Of a DNA stretch of 64,000 nt, positions 48,562-60,787 are shown in pieces. Within the stretch, counting starts at the first letter, position 1. Each line of letters begins with the position of its first letter. The DNA is from Papilionanthe hookeriana x Papilionanthe teres. Its lineage: Eukaryota > Streptophyta > Magnoliopsida > Asparagales > Orchidaceae. Location: assembly GCA_022702705.1 (NCBI GenBank), contig CM040432.1, forward strand, positions 49,564,540 through 49,628,539, written 5' to 3'. A program made the translations under genes and the position numbers. A model generated the notes under the pieces. That model did no database searches, was not told where the DNA came from, and saw only the letters and a list, made by a program, of their open reading frames with translations.

Positions 48562-51500
48562 TAAAACTAATTTAAATAATACAAATGGATAATAAACTAA
48601 ATTAAATGATAATGAAAATAATAATTTAAATTAAATTAAATAAATTAAATAAATTGAATTAAATTAAAGTAAATAAATGAAAATCAAATATTAAAATAAA
48701 TGATAATGTTTATAAACAATAAATTAAATTATATCAAATTAAATTAAATAATAATGTAAATAAATAATAATTTAAATTAAATTAAATTAATTAAATAATA
48801 AATAAAATTAAGTTAAATAAATTAATGAAAACTGAATATTAAATTAAGGTTAAATAATAATTGTAAATAATAATAAATTAAATTAAATTAAATAAATTAA
48901 ATTAATCAAATCTTATTAAATTAAATTAAATTAAATAATAATATAAATAAAAATTAAATTAAATTAATTAAATAAACAAATTAAATAAATTAAATAAACA
49001 AATTAAATAAATTAAATTGATAATGTGAATAAATATTAAATTAAATTAAACTAAATAAATTAAATAAATTAAATTAAATTAAATTAAATAATAATGTAAA
49101 TAAATAGTAATTTAAATTAAATTAAATAAAATAAAACAAATTAAATTAAATTAAGTTAAACAATAATACTTTACATTAAATTTAATAAATAAATTAAATT
49201 AAATTAATAATAATTGTAAATAATAATTAATTAAATTAAATTAAAATTAAATTAAATAACATAATAAATTAAAGTAAAATTAGAGATAATAATTTAAATA
49301 AATAAATATTAAGTTAAAGTAAAATAAAATAAATAAATAACAATTAATTAAATAAATAAATAATGATAAAGTAAATAAGTCACATAAGATAATAAATAAT
49401 AAATTAAACAAACCATAAAGATAATAATAATTTTAATTACACATAAAAGATAATAATTTTAAATAACATAACAACACATAAACAATAAACAATAACAAAG
49501 AATAATAACACATAACAACATAAACAATAATAACATAATAAAATGATAATATATAAATAACACAACCATCACAAATCACAACTTGGTGTAGAAAACATAA
49601 TAAGAATACCCTTATGCTTAGTGAATGCATGGAGTAACCCAAATTTTACTCGATGTCCACACAACCTTCCCAATTCACATTCCAAACTCAAATTTAAACC
49701 TAAACCAAAAATCAAACCAAAATCAAACCAAACCCAAACCAAAACTCAAACCAAACAAAAACCAAAACTCAAACCAAACCAAAACCAAAACTCAAACCAA
49801 ACCAAAACCAAAACCAAAACCAAAACTCAAACCAAAACCAAAACCAAAACCAAAACCAAAAACAAAACCCAAACCAAAACAAAAACCAAACTTAGTTCAA
49901 AACCAAACCAAATACAAACCAAATTCAAATCCTCTAATCCCTAAACTAAAATCAAACTCAATTAAAAACCACAAACTCTTCACAGCACTCCCATTAGTCC
50001 AAATCAAACTACCAATTGCCACCAATCCAAATTCAAACCGCACCTAAATCCATCTGCCCCAACCTGCCCCGAACAACTATGTTCATTAAACATAATAAGT
50101 CTAAATGAGCCCGAGACTATTCATCAGGATATGAGAGGGAAGCATGGACCTGCATCCTTCTTTGATTGTTTGGATACCTCTGAGGTCTATTAAACCTAAT
50201 ATGTCTGCTTAACGAAACCATCCTCAATTAAATTAACAAAGTTCATTGAAACAGAACATAGGAATTCACATAAACATCATAGGATTTGGTAGACAACCAA
50301 TACATTTACATAGATATCATATGATTAAGTAATTACTTCTTGTTAGTTCTAATTCTTCCTGTTTTCTGGCATGCTTTAATTTCTGTAAAACTATAAACAC
50401 ATACATCCAATGCAATACTAAAGTTTCAGCTGGAATGACGAGAAGACCCTACCGAGTACAATTATATTTTGATGCAATTTACTTACATCGTATCGTACTT
50501 CACTTCTCTTGCATGTTAAACAATATTGTTGCATGAAAACTGAAACCTTTAGGATAGCCACAAAACTGAAACCAAAACTACACTAAAAATCACAACAAGA
50601 TAAAATTCACAGTCACAACATTCAAAATATAAAACAACTCAAAATTTAATCACAAACAGAACAACAAAAACTACAACTTTTAGCTAAATTAAAACGTCTT
50701 GCTGGATGATCGGGAATACCTTGGATGATGTAACCTACGTGTTCCTAACGGGATTTCCCACGGTCTAAATGAAAGTGTAGAACTCATTCAGTTGAGTTTA
50801 GCAAATTCATCTAAACTAAGTGAATCTGATAAAAATAACGATGCCGGAAGTTGTTATAATCAACTTTAAGATTTGTTTTAATTAAAACATTAAAAAATAC
50901 TTGGATTTTAAGATTTCTCTAGACCAAAACACTTCTCTCATCTCATGATTTTTTACCTTCTAAAACTAAACCTCTGCAACAACAAGGAGCTTGGAGCATA
51001 GTGGGCAGCACGACCATCGTCGTCAGCAAAACTTAGATCTACATCAGCTAAACCTTTCTTAGAAATTAAATAACAAAGACATAGGACTTCGAGGTGGTTT
51101 GCCTAGTGCAACATAAATCCTCAACTTTTTTGTTAGGCATTTGCTTAATTGTCTTATGCAAATTAAGCCCTAACCGGTCTTAGGACTCCGAGGTAGTCGT
51201 TTGGTACGACATAAGCCCTCACATCTTCAAGGCTGTTTGTATGATTGTGTCATATAAATATAAGTCCTAATTAATTAAAACAGGCAAGATGAAACATTAA
51301 ATGAACTCCCAAATTGAAGCCAAACAATATGATAGTTTGGGAAGTTACCAAGATTTTCTTAGATCCTCAGCTTCTCCTACTTCTCTTCTATTGGACTCTT
51401 AAAATAAACTGTTCCAAACTCGATCTATTCCCTATTGAAATTCCAAAATTCAATCCTTTGAAAACCTTAAACTTTGAAATTCTTGAGAGCAAAACTACTG

Positions 51501-51892
51501 ATCATTATCGAGAGTTTTCTTAAATGATTCCTGTCATTTAGGATGTAATTAACTATAGGGGCTTGCCCTTATAGGGAAACCCTGCTTAATTCCTTTATAT
51601 TAAACAGGGGAACCTGTCGGCTTATAAAATTGGTTCACAGACTAAACAGATGTCACAAATCTTTTAGTTTATTTAATCGAGCCCCATCGTCAAGCAGTGC
51701 GACTATTCCTCGGGATAGATTCACAATTTGTGGTGCGGTGCTCGTTTATATAAACTATTTGGGATGTGAGATCAGTTTTATTTCATATCTTAAAATTTTC
51801 AAACTTAAAATTATTTTCAAAATCTAATGCTACTTTCCAAATTATATATATATACTTAAATTAAATTTTAAAACCTAAAAAATACGCCGACA
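45410..51892 (+). repeat. LTR C, complete, 6483 bp
   Basis: It starts TGTTGACC, ends CGCCGACA, and is shared by copies B and C. It is very close to LTR B; the length difference is mostly TA and AT tracts (TA at 47007-47023, 48408-48427 and 48472-48558). The CCAAAA array is at about 49690-49895 and the TATA-like motif at 51745-51755. No gene. Confidence 0.9.
48472..48558. repeat. Long (TA)n tract in LTR C
   Basis: About 87 bp of TA; the equivalent is about 53 bp in A and absent in B. Confidence 0.95.
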
Positions 51893-51897
51893 GCTTC

Positions 51898-51915
51898 TAG
51901 CGACTCCTCTGGGGA
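51898..51915 (+). other. Primer binding site, copy C
   Basis: Identical to the copy B site, TAGCGACTCCTCTGGGGA, with the same 5-nt spacer after the LTR. Both carry the same two departures from the family type. Confidence 0.85.
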
Positions 51916-52497
51916 CTAGTTCCTCTCTCCATTTTATCAGATAGTTTTGCTTTCATAAATAGGTAGTAAGTCCATGCCCCTAGTGGATCAAACTACCATT
52001 CTTCCGTTGACGTACTTTACCCATTTCTTTCTTGGGAAAGTATGATCAACTCTCCTGGATTTCAGAACCATCTGTTTAGCCACTCCTAAACAGAGAGGTT
52101 CAGGGATCCTTAGGATTTTTCTTTTGATCTTGTGGGGTCGGAACCCCAATAGGTGTGTTGGTGGATTAATTCCACTTGGGCATGTGCGTAGTGAAAAGGG
52201 ATCTTCAGCAGGGTCCTTTGCTTCACCTTCTTTTCTGCCTCTTGGATTTAATTTTCTACCTTCGGTAAGTTAATCCACCATTAAAATTTTAAATATCATT
52301 TAAAACAAACACATGAAAATCTAAGAGAAAATAAAAGAAAAAGAAGAACAAAATATGATAAAAGAAAATAATAATATATTAAATGAAATCAGAAATTTTA
52401 CCCGATTCACAGAACGATCTTTTTCATAGTGTTCATACTATGATGACAAGGTATTTGGCCCTTACTAAATTTTGGAACGTTTCTTTTGACAGTTGAA
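51916..52497 (+). other. 5' leader, copy C
   Basis: As copy B. The stem-loop at 52071-52094 has 9-bp arms TCTGTTTAG and CTAAACAGA around the same CCACTC loop; the PPT-complementary segment is at 52140-52157. Confidence 0.6.
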
Positions 52498-53784
52498 ATG
52501 TCAACCCCTTCGCGAACTTTCTGCTGTGACTTGCCCTCTTCCCGTGAGGCTCGTCTCGCAGCACCGTTAATTCAGTTTGGAGCCGGCTTCAGTGAGTTTG
52601 AAGTCGTGCTTGGAAAAGCCCCGTTCGTGGTCCTGAAAATTGCCACCCCCGAAGTACAAGAACCATTTGCCGAGTTCGATCTGAATTCCCATGAAGACTT
52701 CCCTTCTGCGAAGAAGGTGAAACTGACTGCTGTCCCCGTCAAACCAGTTGACTCCGTGACAAGGAGAGTCGTCACCTCTACTACTTCCGGCTTCGCCGTT
52801 ACAGTACCTACTTCCCCTTCTTCTAAAAGGAAGGAAATTCTGCACGAGGAAGATTCTGACACGGCCTTCCCTGCTCTGCCATCTGTCTTTGAGATTGGTT
52901 CCAGTTCCAGGGTTCCCCCGCTGACAAAATCCCAAAAGAGGAACCGCAACCGGAAACTTCGTAAGGCCGCCAATGCACAAGATGCAAGTTTGCCAGTGAT
53001 TGATGAGATTCCTCAGCAGGAGGAACTCGATTTACCGAATACCTCTCCTCTCCTCCGAGGTAGTAGGTTTCACCCGTTGGCTGGTACTACTGGAAATGAA
53101 AGTCTCAATAGGATTGTCGCTGCGCTTCCAGCACCGTACAGTCGTGATGAGGAGGGAAAGAAGTCCACACCCATCACTCGAGCTTATACTCTTCTACGGA
53201 GATTGGCTGAATTAGAAAGGTGTTCTGTTGCCAAGCTTCTTAAAAGGATGGGATGTGCAATATCCCTAGAAGTGAAAGTGGAAATTTTGAAAATGGAAAA
53301 GCCTAGCAGGGTTTCTGTCAAGCACCGTTTGGGAAAGCTTGTTGAGACAACTACCACCGATTCGACACCCGCGATACGAAGACCAGTCAAGTCTCGGCTA
53401 GGTCCAAGAATGCCACCCAAGGAACTCCCGAGGAGGAAGAGAGGATTACTTTCCTCTGTACATGGTCTGCACTCTAGGGAGCACACTTCCTCTCTTGGTT
53501 CTGATGTCCCCGCTGAGAAACTCCATCCCGAGGCATCAATTCTCGAAAGGAGAGTGTGGTTACCGAAACTCGCTGCACCTGTCCACTTCGAGAAGTCTAC
53601 AAATCATCAAACAAATTATAAGTCCGGCACTCCTATCATCACCACCCCTGTCGCTTCAGAATCTATAGCAGAAGTAGGGTCGATGGAGGATAGAATTCAG
53701 AAACTTTGTGAAGAGATTTCAGACTTAACTAAGGAGCAAGGATTGGAATCGATAACGAAGATTTCCACCTGTCAGATTACTTAG
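52498..53784 (+). CDS. ORF1 of the Ogre-type element, copy C
   Basis: The longest uninterrupted ORF1 here, 428 codons from the ATG of MSTPSRTFCCD to TAG 53782. Function unknown. The features are those of copy B: Ser/Pro-rich, basic KSQKRNRNRKLRKAA around the middle, helical AYTLLRRLAELERC, basic PRRKRG, and an acidic end (SMEDRIQKLCEEISDLTKEQ). The last residues after TKEQ look unlike coding sequence, whereas the -1 frame from there reads an acidic peptide into gag. So ORF1 and gag may once have been one product. The next gag ATG is 11 nt after the stop. Confidence 0.75.
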   Translation: MSTPSRTFCCDLPSSREARLAAPLIQFGAGFSEFEVVLGKAPFVVLKIATPEVQEPFAEFDLNSHEDFPSAKKVKLTAVPVKPVDSVTRRVVTSTTSGFAVTVPTSPSSKRKEILHEEDSDTAFPALPSVFEIGSSSRVPPLTKSQKRNRNRKLRKAANAQDASLPVIDEIPQQEELDLPNTSPLLRGSRFHPLAGTTGNESLNRIVAALPAPYSRDEEGKKSTPITRAYTLLRRLAELERCSVAKLLKRMGCAISLEVKVEILKMEKPSRVSVKHRLGKLVETTTTDSTPAIRRPVKSRLGPRMPPKELPRRKRGLLSSVHGLHSREHTSSLGSDVPAEKLHPEASILERRVWLPKLAAPVHFEKSTNHQTNYKSGTPIITTPVASESIAEVGSMEDRIQKLCEEISDLTKEQGLESITKISTCQIT

Positions 53785-53795
53785 ATAATGAATTC

Positions 53796-55625
53796 ATGGA
53801 AATCAACATGGTCGATACCAGGGCCATGGCGTCTGCACGTGAAGCTCCTCGTGAGGAGGATGAAATAGAAGAGCTTCAAAGAGCTGTGTCCGCTAGAGAT
53901 GAAATAATCAGCCGATTGGAAAAGAAAATGGAGGAGATGACTGCCGCTATGACTACCATGGCCACATTGCATGAACAATCTCAGACACATCCGACAGTAT
54001 CTCCAGAAATTAATCAGCCTGAGATAATACACATCGCCGATGAAAGAAGAGAGGCCGCCTCTGCCAACGAGAATGAGCTTCCAAAGAAGGATTCAACCCC
54101 GAATCTACCAGAAAAGGACCTTAAGCAAATCGTCGAACAACAAGTTCGGGAGGCCTTGGCCCAGTCCAAAGGCGGAGCATCAGTTTCAAAGGGTAGACCC
54201 TACCTAGAGGAATTTAATGCTGTACCTTACCCCAAAGGCTTCGTGCCACCGACCTTCAAAACGTTCGACGGAACAGGAAACCCTCGGCAGCATATAGGGC
54301 ACTTCAGAGCCAGCTGTTGCAATACAAGAGGAAGTGAAGCGCTATTGTTTTGTCAGTTTGTCAGTAGCCTGTCAGGAATAGCTTTCGATTGGTATGCTGA
54401 AATTCCTAATGGATCAGTAAAGACTTTCACAGAAATGGAAAGCATGTTCGTAAAGAGATTCGCCGGTGCTCAGCGTCATGTCACCATAGGAGGTCTCATG
54501 GTAGAACGTCAAAAGCCCGACAAGACTTTGGTTGACTACATCTTGAGGTGGAGAAGCTTAAGCATGAAATGCAAACCTCAGCTATAAGAACAGCACGTGA
54601 TCGATATATTAATCAAGAGTATTCACGGTCCAGTAGCTTTCATGCTCAAAGGATTCACGATCAAGTCCTTCGAGAAGCTTCTCAGCAAGGCCAACAACTT
54701 ACAAGAAGATATCAAGCACACGGAGCCTGGAGAAAAGACAGAGAAAACAAAACAAGGAAAGGCTTATGAGAAGAGATCTGGCGTAGTGGCCGCGGTCGAT
54801 AAAGGAAAGCAACCGATGATGATTCAGACCGAGCAATCACCTCAGCAGTACAGTCAGCCTCAGCAGTACAGTCAGCCTCAGCAGTACGGACAGTCTCGTC
54901 CACCGCGAGATAATCGGCCTCGTCGATAGCCAGCAGAGACCGTACAGGACAGAAGGGAGACCAGTTCCTATAATATCAGAACGACTACGCAGAAACTACA
55001 CTTTCAAAGATGATGCTGTAGCAAAGATGTTTAAGAATCTGTTAAAAAAGCCCGAGATCAAGTTTCCTGAGCCGAAAAACCAAAAGAGGTGAATAAGAAA
55101 GATCAGCCCAACTTCTGTCCCTATCACCGGATGCTTGGACATATAATTGAGAACTGCTTCAGTTTCAAGGATTGGCTTGAGCGGAATTACAAAGAAGGAA
55201 ATATAACGATACCGAAGAAATATCCGAAGGAGCCCGAAAAATGTTCTATAAATGTAGTTTCGACCGAGCCAATCTCTCCGCTTAACCCATATGCCGGTAA
55301 GGGTGGATGGAGTGCAATTCGGAATGAACTCAAGAAGGTCCCGGATCGCATTCGGTCCGCTCCAAAGAAAGCCACTGTCCGAAGTCCGCCGTCAGCACAG
55401 GACAAGATGAAAGCTTCGCCAAGGAAGCCACCGCGACGAGAGTGGAGGAAGAAAGAGATCACGAATGAGATTAAAGACGATAGCGCGGAGGATAGGATAG
55501 GGCCTGCTCCCGTTAGACTGGTTGTCTCAGATTCAGGGGTGAAATTCCTCGAACCCCTGACTTTGTATCATTATCTTTGTACCCCTCCAGTGTCTCGTAA
55601 TAGCGATGAAAATGATGTTGGCTAG
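53796..55625 (+). pseudogene. gag: gag, copy C
   Basis: Same domains as gag of copy B: coiled coil, capsid core, QPQQY repeat and C-X2-H-X4-H-X4-C knuckle. It is broken by TAA 54585 (CAA in B) at the end of the core, by a +1 change near 54927 that is undone by a -1 change near 55080, and by TAG 55623 shared with B. The product would stop before the nucleocapsid part. Confidence 0.88.
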
Positions 55626-56750
55626 GTTCTTACTGTCTCTAGTGATGACATAACTAATCACAACCTATCTAACCACGATTTCGATTCCCAAAATGATCCT
55701 CAAATCATATTAACTTCCACCAAAGATAAAGAAGATATTTATAACACTGGCTACGACAATACGAGAAGTGAGGAGCCAGTCCTCGAGTGCAAAGAAGTTC
55801 CACTTGACATCAGTTTAGACTTCTCAGATACAGAAAGACCTCTGGGTCAAGAAGAAGAAGGAATAATGGAAGTGCATTTAAGGAGTGGCAAGGTGCTACC
55901 TCTGAGAACAACTCCAGTGGACAAAGGAAAGCAGATAGTTACTCAAGAAGAAATACCTCCAGCTACTGAAGAGATACAAGTTTGAAATGAAGTTGGAAAC
56001 CCAAATAAAGTGGATTACAATGTGTTAGCTCATCTCAGGAAGTTGCCAGCCAAACTAAGTATTTATGATGCTCTGATCCTGTCAAAGGAGATGAGAGAAA
56101 GTTTGATCAAGGCTCTACTTGATCCCAACATTTGCTTAGCACAGTTGGCTAGCACATCCTCAGATGGAGTTTGCACCATAAAGGAACAGCCTAGCGTAAC
56201 TTTCACCGATGAAGATTTGCTACTCGGTACAGCCGATCACAATCGTCCACTCTACATTTCTGTCATCATCGGCAGATTCATGCTTTCCAGAGTCTTAGTA
56301 GATCCTGGAGCGTCGCTCAATATAATGAGTCTACGGACGTTAGCTTACTTGGACATCGACGCCCGATAACTTTCAATGGATAAAATGATATTAAGAGGAT
56401 TCAACCAAAAAGGAGAAAGAGCCCTCGGATCTATAACACTAAAAATGAAAGTCGAAAATCTAGTAACAACTGCAAAATTGCATGTCATCGATGCAGATAC
56501 TTCGTTCAATACCCCCGCTGGTCGACCGTGGCTCCATGAGTACAATATGGTCCCGTCGTTGCTTCACCAGTGCATCAAATACTATAAAGATGGACAAGAA
56601 CATTGCATTAAAGGAGATCTACAGCCGTTTTCAATACATGAAGTGGGCATCCATGAAGACGCCGCTTACTATGCTCCTCTGAAGAAAACAGTATTTTCAA
56701 GAGACATTGTGATAAGCAAAATTAAAGACTCAAAGGAACTACAAGGATGA
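55626..56750 (+). pseudogene. pro: Protease region, copy C
   Basis: Linker and retropepsin domain with RVLVDPGASLNIM and LHVIDADTSF. The usual LLGRPWLH is changed to PAGRPWLH. Stops TGA 55983, TAA 56367 and TGA 56748 are at the positions of copy B stops; the B-only stops are sense codons here. Confidence 0.85.
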
Positions 56751-56756
56751 GACCGT

Positions 56757-58530
56757 ATGGCTCCAATTCAACAATCTCATACAGCTCCTTCTCAACGAGT
56801 TGGTAAAAGTTCTTTTAGCCCACACATCCGAGGTCGAGGCCGGGGACGTGGTCGAGAAAGAATTTCCCAAATTGTTGAACAGACGAAGCCAACAATCAAC
56901 ATCGATATAGAGAGAAGCTCCGAAGAAGATAAAGAAAAAATGATGATAAGTCAGAAGAGGCCTCAGTTTGAGATCTCTCTAGACGACGAAGCAAAGGATG
57001 ATTACAAATCGATGTACGATCAGATTAACCACTATGTTCGTGCCATGACCCTTACTCCGATCCATTCTCAAAAGGTAGAGAGTATAGAGGTCAAGGAAGT
57101 TCATAACGATGGTTTTAAATCGATAAAGTTTTACAAAGCTTCCCCTTATACTTATGAACCTTGTGTAATTCTTGAAGAAAATGACTCAAATAAATTAATG
57201 GAATTACCTTTTGGCTACTTTTCGCCGTGTGTACAAAAGTTAATTCAACAAGGATATGTGTCAAATAAAATGCCAAAGGATAAGTTATAATCATTCGAAA
57301 AATTATGGAATGTAAAAGGAAAGAAACTCAATTCGAAAGAAGGTCTTGGGTTTGGTACGCTCGGACCCGTCGATGACTCAGAATTTTGCATGGTTGTTAC
57401 TAGTCAATCAAAAGAAGATTGCCTGGACATTCAAGATGAATATGAAGATCAGCCAATAGGCGATGCTCCGCCAGAATTCGAAGAAGAAATCAAATCAACA
57501 GTCGATGAATTAAGAGAAATCAATCTCGGGACTGAGGAGCAGCCCCGGCCGACTTTCATAAGTTCGTTACTCAACGAAGAAGAGGTTGCAGACTTGGTCA
57601 GGTTACTATCAGAATTAAAAGATTGCTTCGCCTGGAGCTATGACGAAATGCCAGGACTATCTCCGGCAGTTGCAGTTCACCACCTCAGTGTGGATAAGAA
57701 TGTGATGCCAGTAAAGCAAGCTCCCAGAAGGATGCGCCTCGAGATAGAACAGCAAGTTACAGCAGAAATCAAGAAATTAATATACGCTAATTTTGTCCGA
57801 GAAGAACAGTATCCGATGTGGTTAGCTAATGTTGTTCCAGTGAAAAAGAAAAATGGAAAAATTCGAGTGTGTGTCGACTTCAGAGATTTAAACAAAGCAT
57901 GTCCAAAAGATGAATTCCCGTTACCGATACCGGAACTAATGGTGGACATCGTGTCGACACATGAAACTTTCTCCTTTATGGATGAGTCTTCAGGGTACAA
58001 TCAGATCAAGATGGCACGGGAAGATGAAAAGCTCACAGCTTTCAGAACTCCGATCGGGATTTACTGCTAAACTGTGATGCCGTTTGGACTAAAGAACCCA
58101 GGAGCTACATATCAAAGAGCATTGACGAGGATCTTTAATGACCTCATTCACAACCAAGTAGAATGATATGTGGATGATTTGGTCATCAAGAGCAAGATAA
58201 GAGGAAACCACCTATATGATTTGAGGATCGTATTTGAACGATTACGACAATATAATCTGAAGATGAATCCCTTAAAGTGCACTTTCGAGCGTTACCTCTG
58301 GGAAATTTCTAGGATTCGTTGTCCGTCATCGTGGAATCGAAATCGACCCGCAGAAGATTAAAGCCATCTTAGAAATGCCTCCCCTTAAAACCTTGAAACA
58401 ACTACGTTCATTTCAAGGAAAACTGGCATATCTGAGGCGCTTTATATCTAATCTGTCGGGTAGGTGTCAGCCTTTCTCGACATTAATTAAAAAGGATGCC
58501 AAATTTATTTGGGAAGAAAAATGCCAGTAG
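56757..58530 (+). pseudogene. RT: Reverse transcriptase, copy C
   Basis: The same RT with VPVKKKNGKIRVCVDFRDL, FMDESSGYNQI, MPFGLKNPGATYQRA and YVDD (58167-58178). Stops: TAA 57288 (CAA in B), TAA 58068 (TAC in B), TGA 58164 and TAG 58528 (both shared with B). A one-base insertion near 58288 shifts the frame in the thumb part. Confidence 0.92.
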
Positions 58531-59030
58531 ACTTTCGAAGATATTAAACGATATCTAACGACACCTCTTATTTTAGCAGCCCCTATCCCAGGTAGACTGT
58601 TGATACTTTATACCGCGGCATTAGATGAGTCCCTCGGAGCTCTACTTGCCCAATTCAATGATGAGGGTAAAGAGAACGCACTCTACTACTTCAGTCGACG
58701 TCTAATACCTGCAGAGGTAAAGTATCCTCCTATTGAGAAACATTGTCTAGCTTTAGTTTTCGCCACTCAGAAGCTTAGACAGTACATGTTGTCTCATAAG
58801 GTCAACTCCGATTTCGAAGGTTAATCCTTTGCAATATTTGATGACCCAACCAATGCTTTCTGGATGCTTAGCAAGATGGTCAATGATAGTATTGCAATTT
58901 GATATAACCTTTGTGCCCCTTCTCGCTATCAAAGGGTAGATTCTTGCAGATTTTTTCGCAGCGCACCCACTGCCAGCTGGGTCCCTGCTCAATGATGTGT
59001 TACCAGATGAGCATATACTACAGATAGAAG
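58531..59030 (+). pseudogene. RH: Ty3-type RNase H, copy C
   Basis: ILYTAALDESLGALLAQ and YYFSRRLIPAEVKYPPIEKHCL are intact in one frame, then a one-base insertion near 58808 shifts the rest. TAG 58937 is shared with B. The domain lies directly after RT and before the archaeal-type RNase H. Confidence 0.87.
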
Positions 59031-59580
59031 ATCCTAATGCTCAACGTTGCGAAATGTACTTTGATGGAGCGTCATCAGCTCAAAAAGATAAAAGATATGG
59101 AACAATCATACCAGGCAAAGCAAGAATTGGTTTAATCTTTGTGACACCATATCGGGCCATGTTGAGGTTTTCTTACCACTTGACAGAGTCGTGTACCAAC
59201 AATGAAGCAGAGTATGAAGCCCTAATCACCGGCTTGTAATTAGCAATACTAATGGATATAACAGACATTGCCATTTATGGCGACTCATAGCTCGTCATCT
59301 AGCAAGTGGCAGGACAGTACAAAATTCTAAAGCCGAGATTAGAAGAATACCACCGATATATGATTAAGTTACTTGAGCAAATTCTGAATGTGATATTCTA
59401 TAGGATTCCTAGAGCAGACAATGCCCATGCGGACGCTTTAGCAAAACTCGCTAAAGAATTGGCTTGTCCACCCAAAGATTATATATATATTACAGTACAA
59501 GGACGTCAGGTGTTGTCTCAGATCGACCTTGACAGTCTATATGAAATTGGAAAAGAAAAGACATTCGTCGCAATGGCAGA
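59031..59580 (+). pseudogene. aRH: Archaeal-type second RNase H, copy C
   Basis: MYFDGASS, TNNEAEYEALITGL, YGDS and ADALAKLA are all visible, so the acidic active-site positions remain. Stops TAA 59237, TAG 59288 and TAG 59300 are shared with copy B. The B-only TAG 42266 is CAG here. Confidence 0.88.
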
Positions 59581-60787
59581 AGAAACAGAAGATTGGCATC
59601 AACCATTAATAGAATATTTGCAAACCGGAAAGCTACCAGAAGATAAGTCAGTAGCACACCAGATTCAGAAGAGGGCTTTGTCGTATGCCCTGATCGACAA
59701 TGTTCTGTAAAGGAGATCCTTCGACCAGATGTGGCTGAGATGTCTGAGCAGAGCAGAAGCGCAGAAAATTATCGAAGAAGTACATGCTGGGTTGTGTGGT
59801 GCTCACCAGTCAGGACAAAAAATGAAGATGAAAATCAAAAGACTCGGATACTACTGGCCAGCAATGATGACAGATTGCATGGACGTAGCTAAGAGATGCC
59901 ATCAGTGTCAGGTGCATGGAGTGGTCTTGCACCAGCCTTCGAATGTTCTACACCCAACGATTGCCTCGTGGCCATTCAAATGCTAGGGTACGGACATAGT
60001 GGGTCCGATAGAACATCCTTCCTCAAAAGGACACAGGTTTATACTCGCCACTACAGAATACTTTTCCAAGTGGGCAGAAACAGTTCCACTACGAGAAGTC
60101 ACAGCGCAGCAAGTCTTACAGTTCTTTAAGAATCAAATATTCTACCGTTTTGGTGTACCTCACAAAATCATCTCCGACAACGGGTCCGTTTTCAAGAGCA
60201 TGAAAATCAACAACTTCGTCAGAAGACACGGGATAGATTGGAGATATTCGACGTTCTACTACTCTAAAGCAGATGGCTTGGCAGAGGCCTTCAATAAAAC
60301 ACTTGTTCAGATTCTGAAGAAGACGCTCGACGACAAAAAAAGAGGATGGCACGAGAAGCTACTAGAAGCTTTGTGGGCCTACAGAACAACAGTCAGGACG
60401 CCGACACAGTGTACTCCTTACACTCTTATGTACGGGTCCGAGACAGTTCTTCCGCTAGAAGTTCTGCTACCGTCGCTCCGGGTTGCCGTTGCCAATCAAA
60501 TTACAACAGAAGAGAATGCAAAGTTACGACTTGCAGAATTGGAGAACCTTAAAGGAAAAAGATTGCTCGCACAACATAACTTGGAACTCTACCAAGCGAA
60601 GATGATTCAAGCCCACGATAAATTGGTCCGCCCGAGATCGTTTAAAATTGGTGACCTCGTGCTCGTTCTTAGAAGGCCTATTCTTGCACACTGCAAAATA
60701 GGTGGAAAATTCGAACCGACCTGGGAAGGACCATTAGTGGTGGAGAAGGTCTACACAGGAGGATCTTACCAGTTGGTGGATTCTTAA
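59581..60787 (+). pseudogene. INT: Integrase, copy C
   Basis: Zinc part (HAGLCGAH, RCHQCQ), catalytic core with GTDIVGP-equivalent, ISDNGSVF and GLAEAFNKTL, and GPY/F-like C-terminus (TWEGPLVVEKVYTGGSYQL). From 59987 to the natural stop it is open (262 codons including all but the first core residues). TAA 59708 is shared with B, and TAG 59984 replaces a Trp codon just before the first catalytic Asp. This is the best-preserved integrase of the three. Confidence 0.92.
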
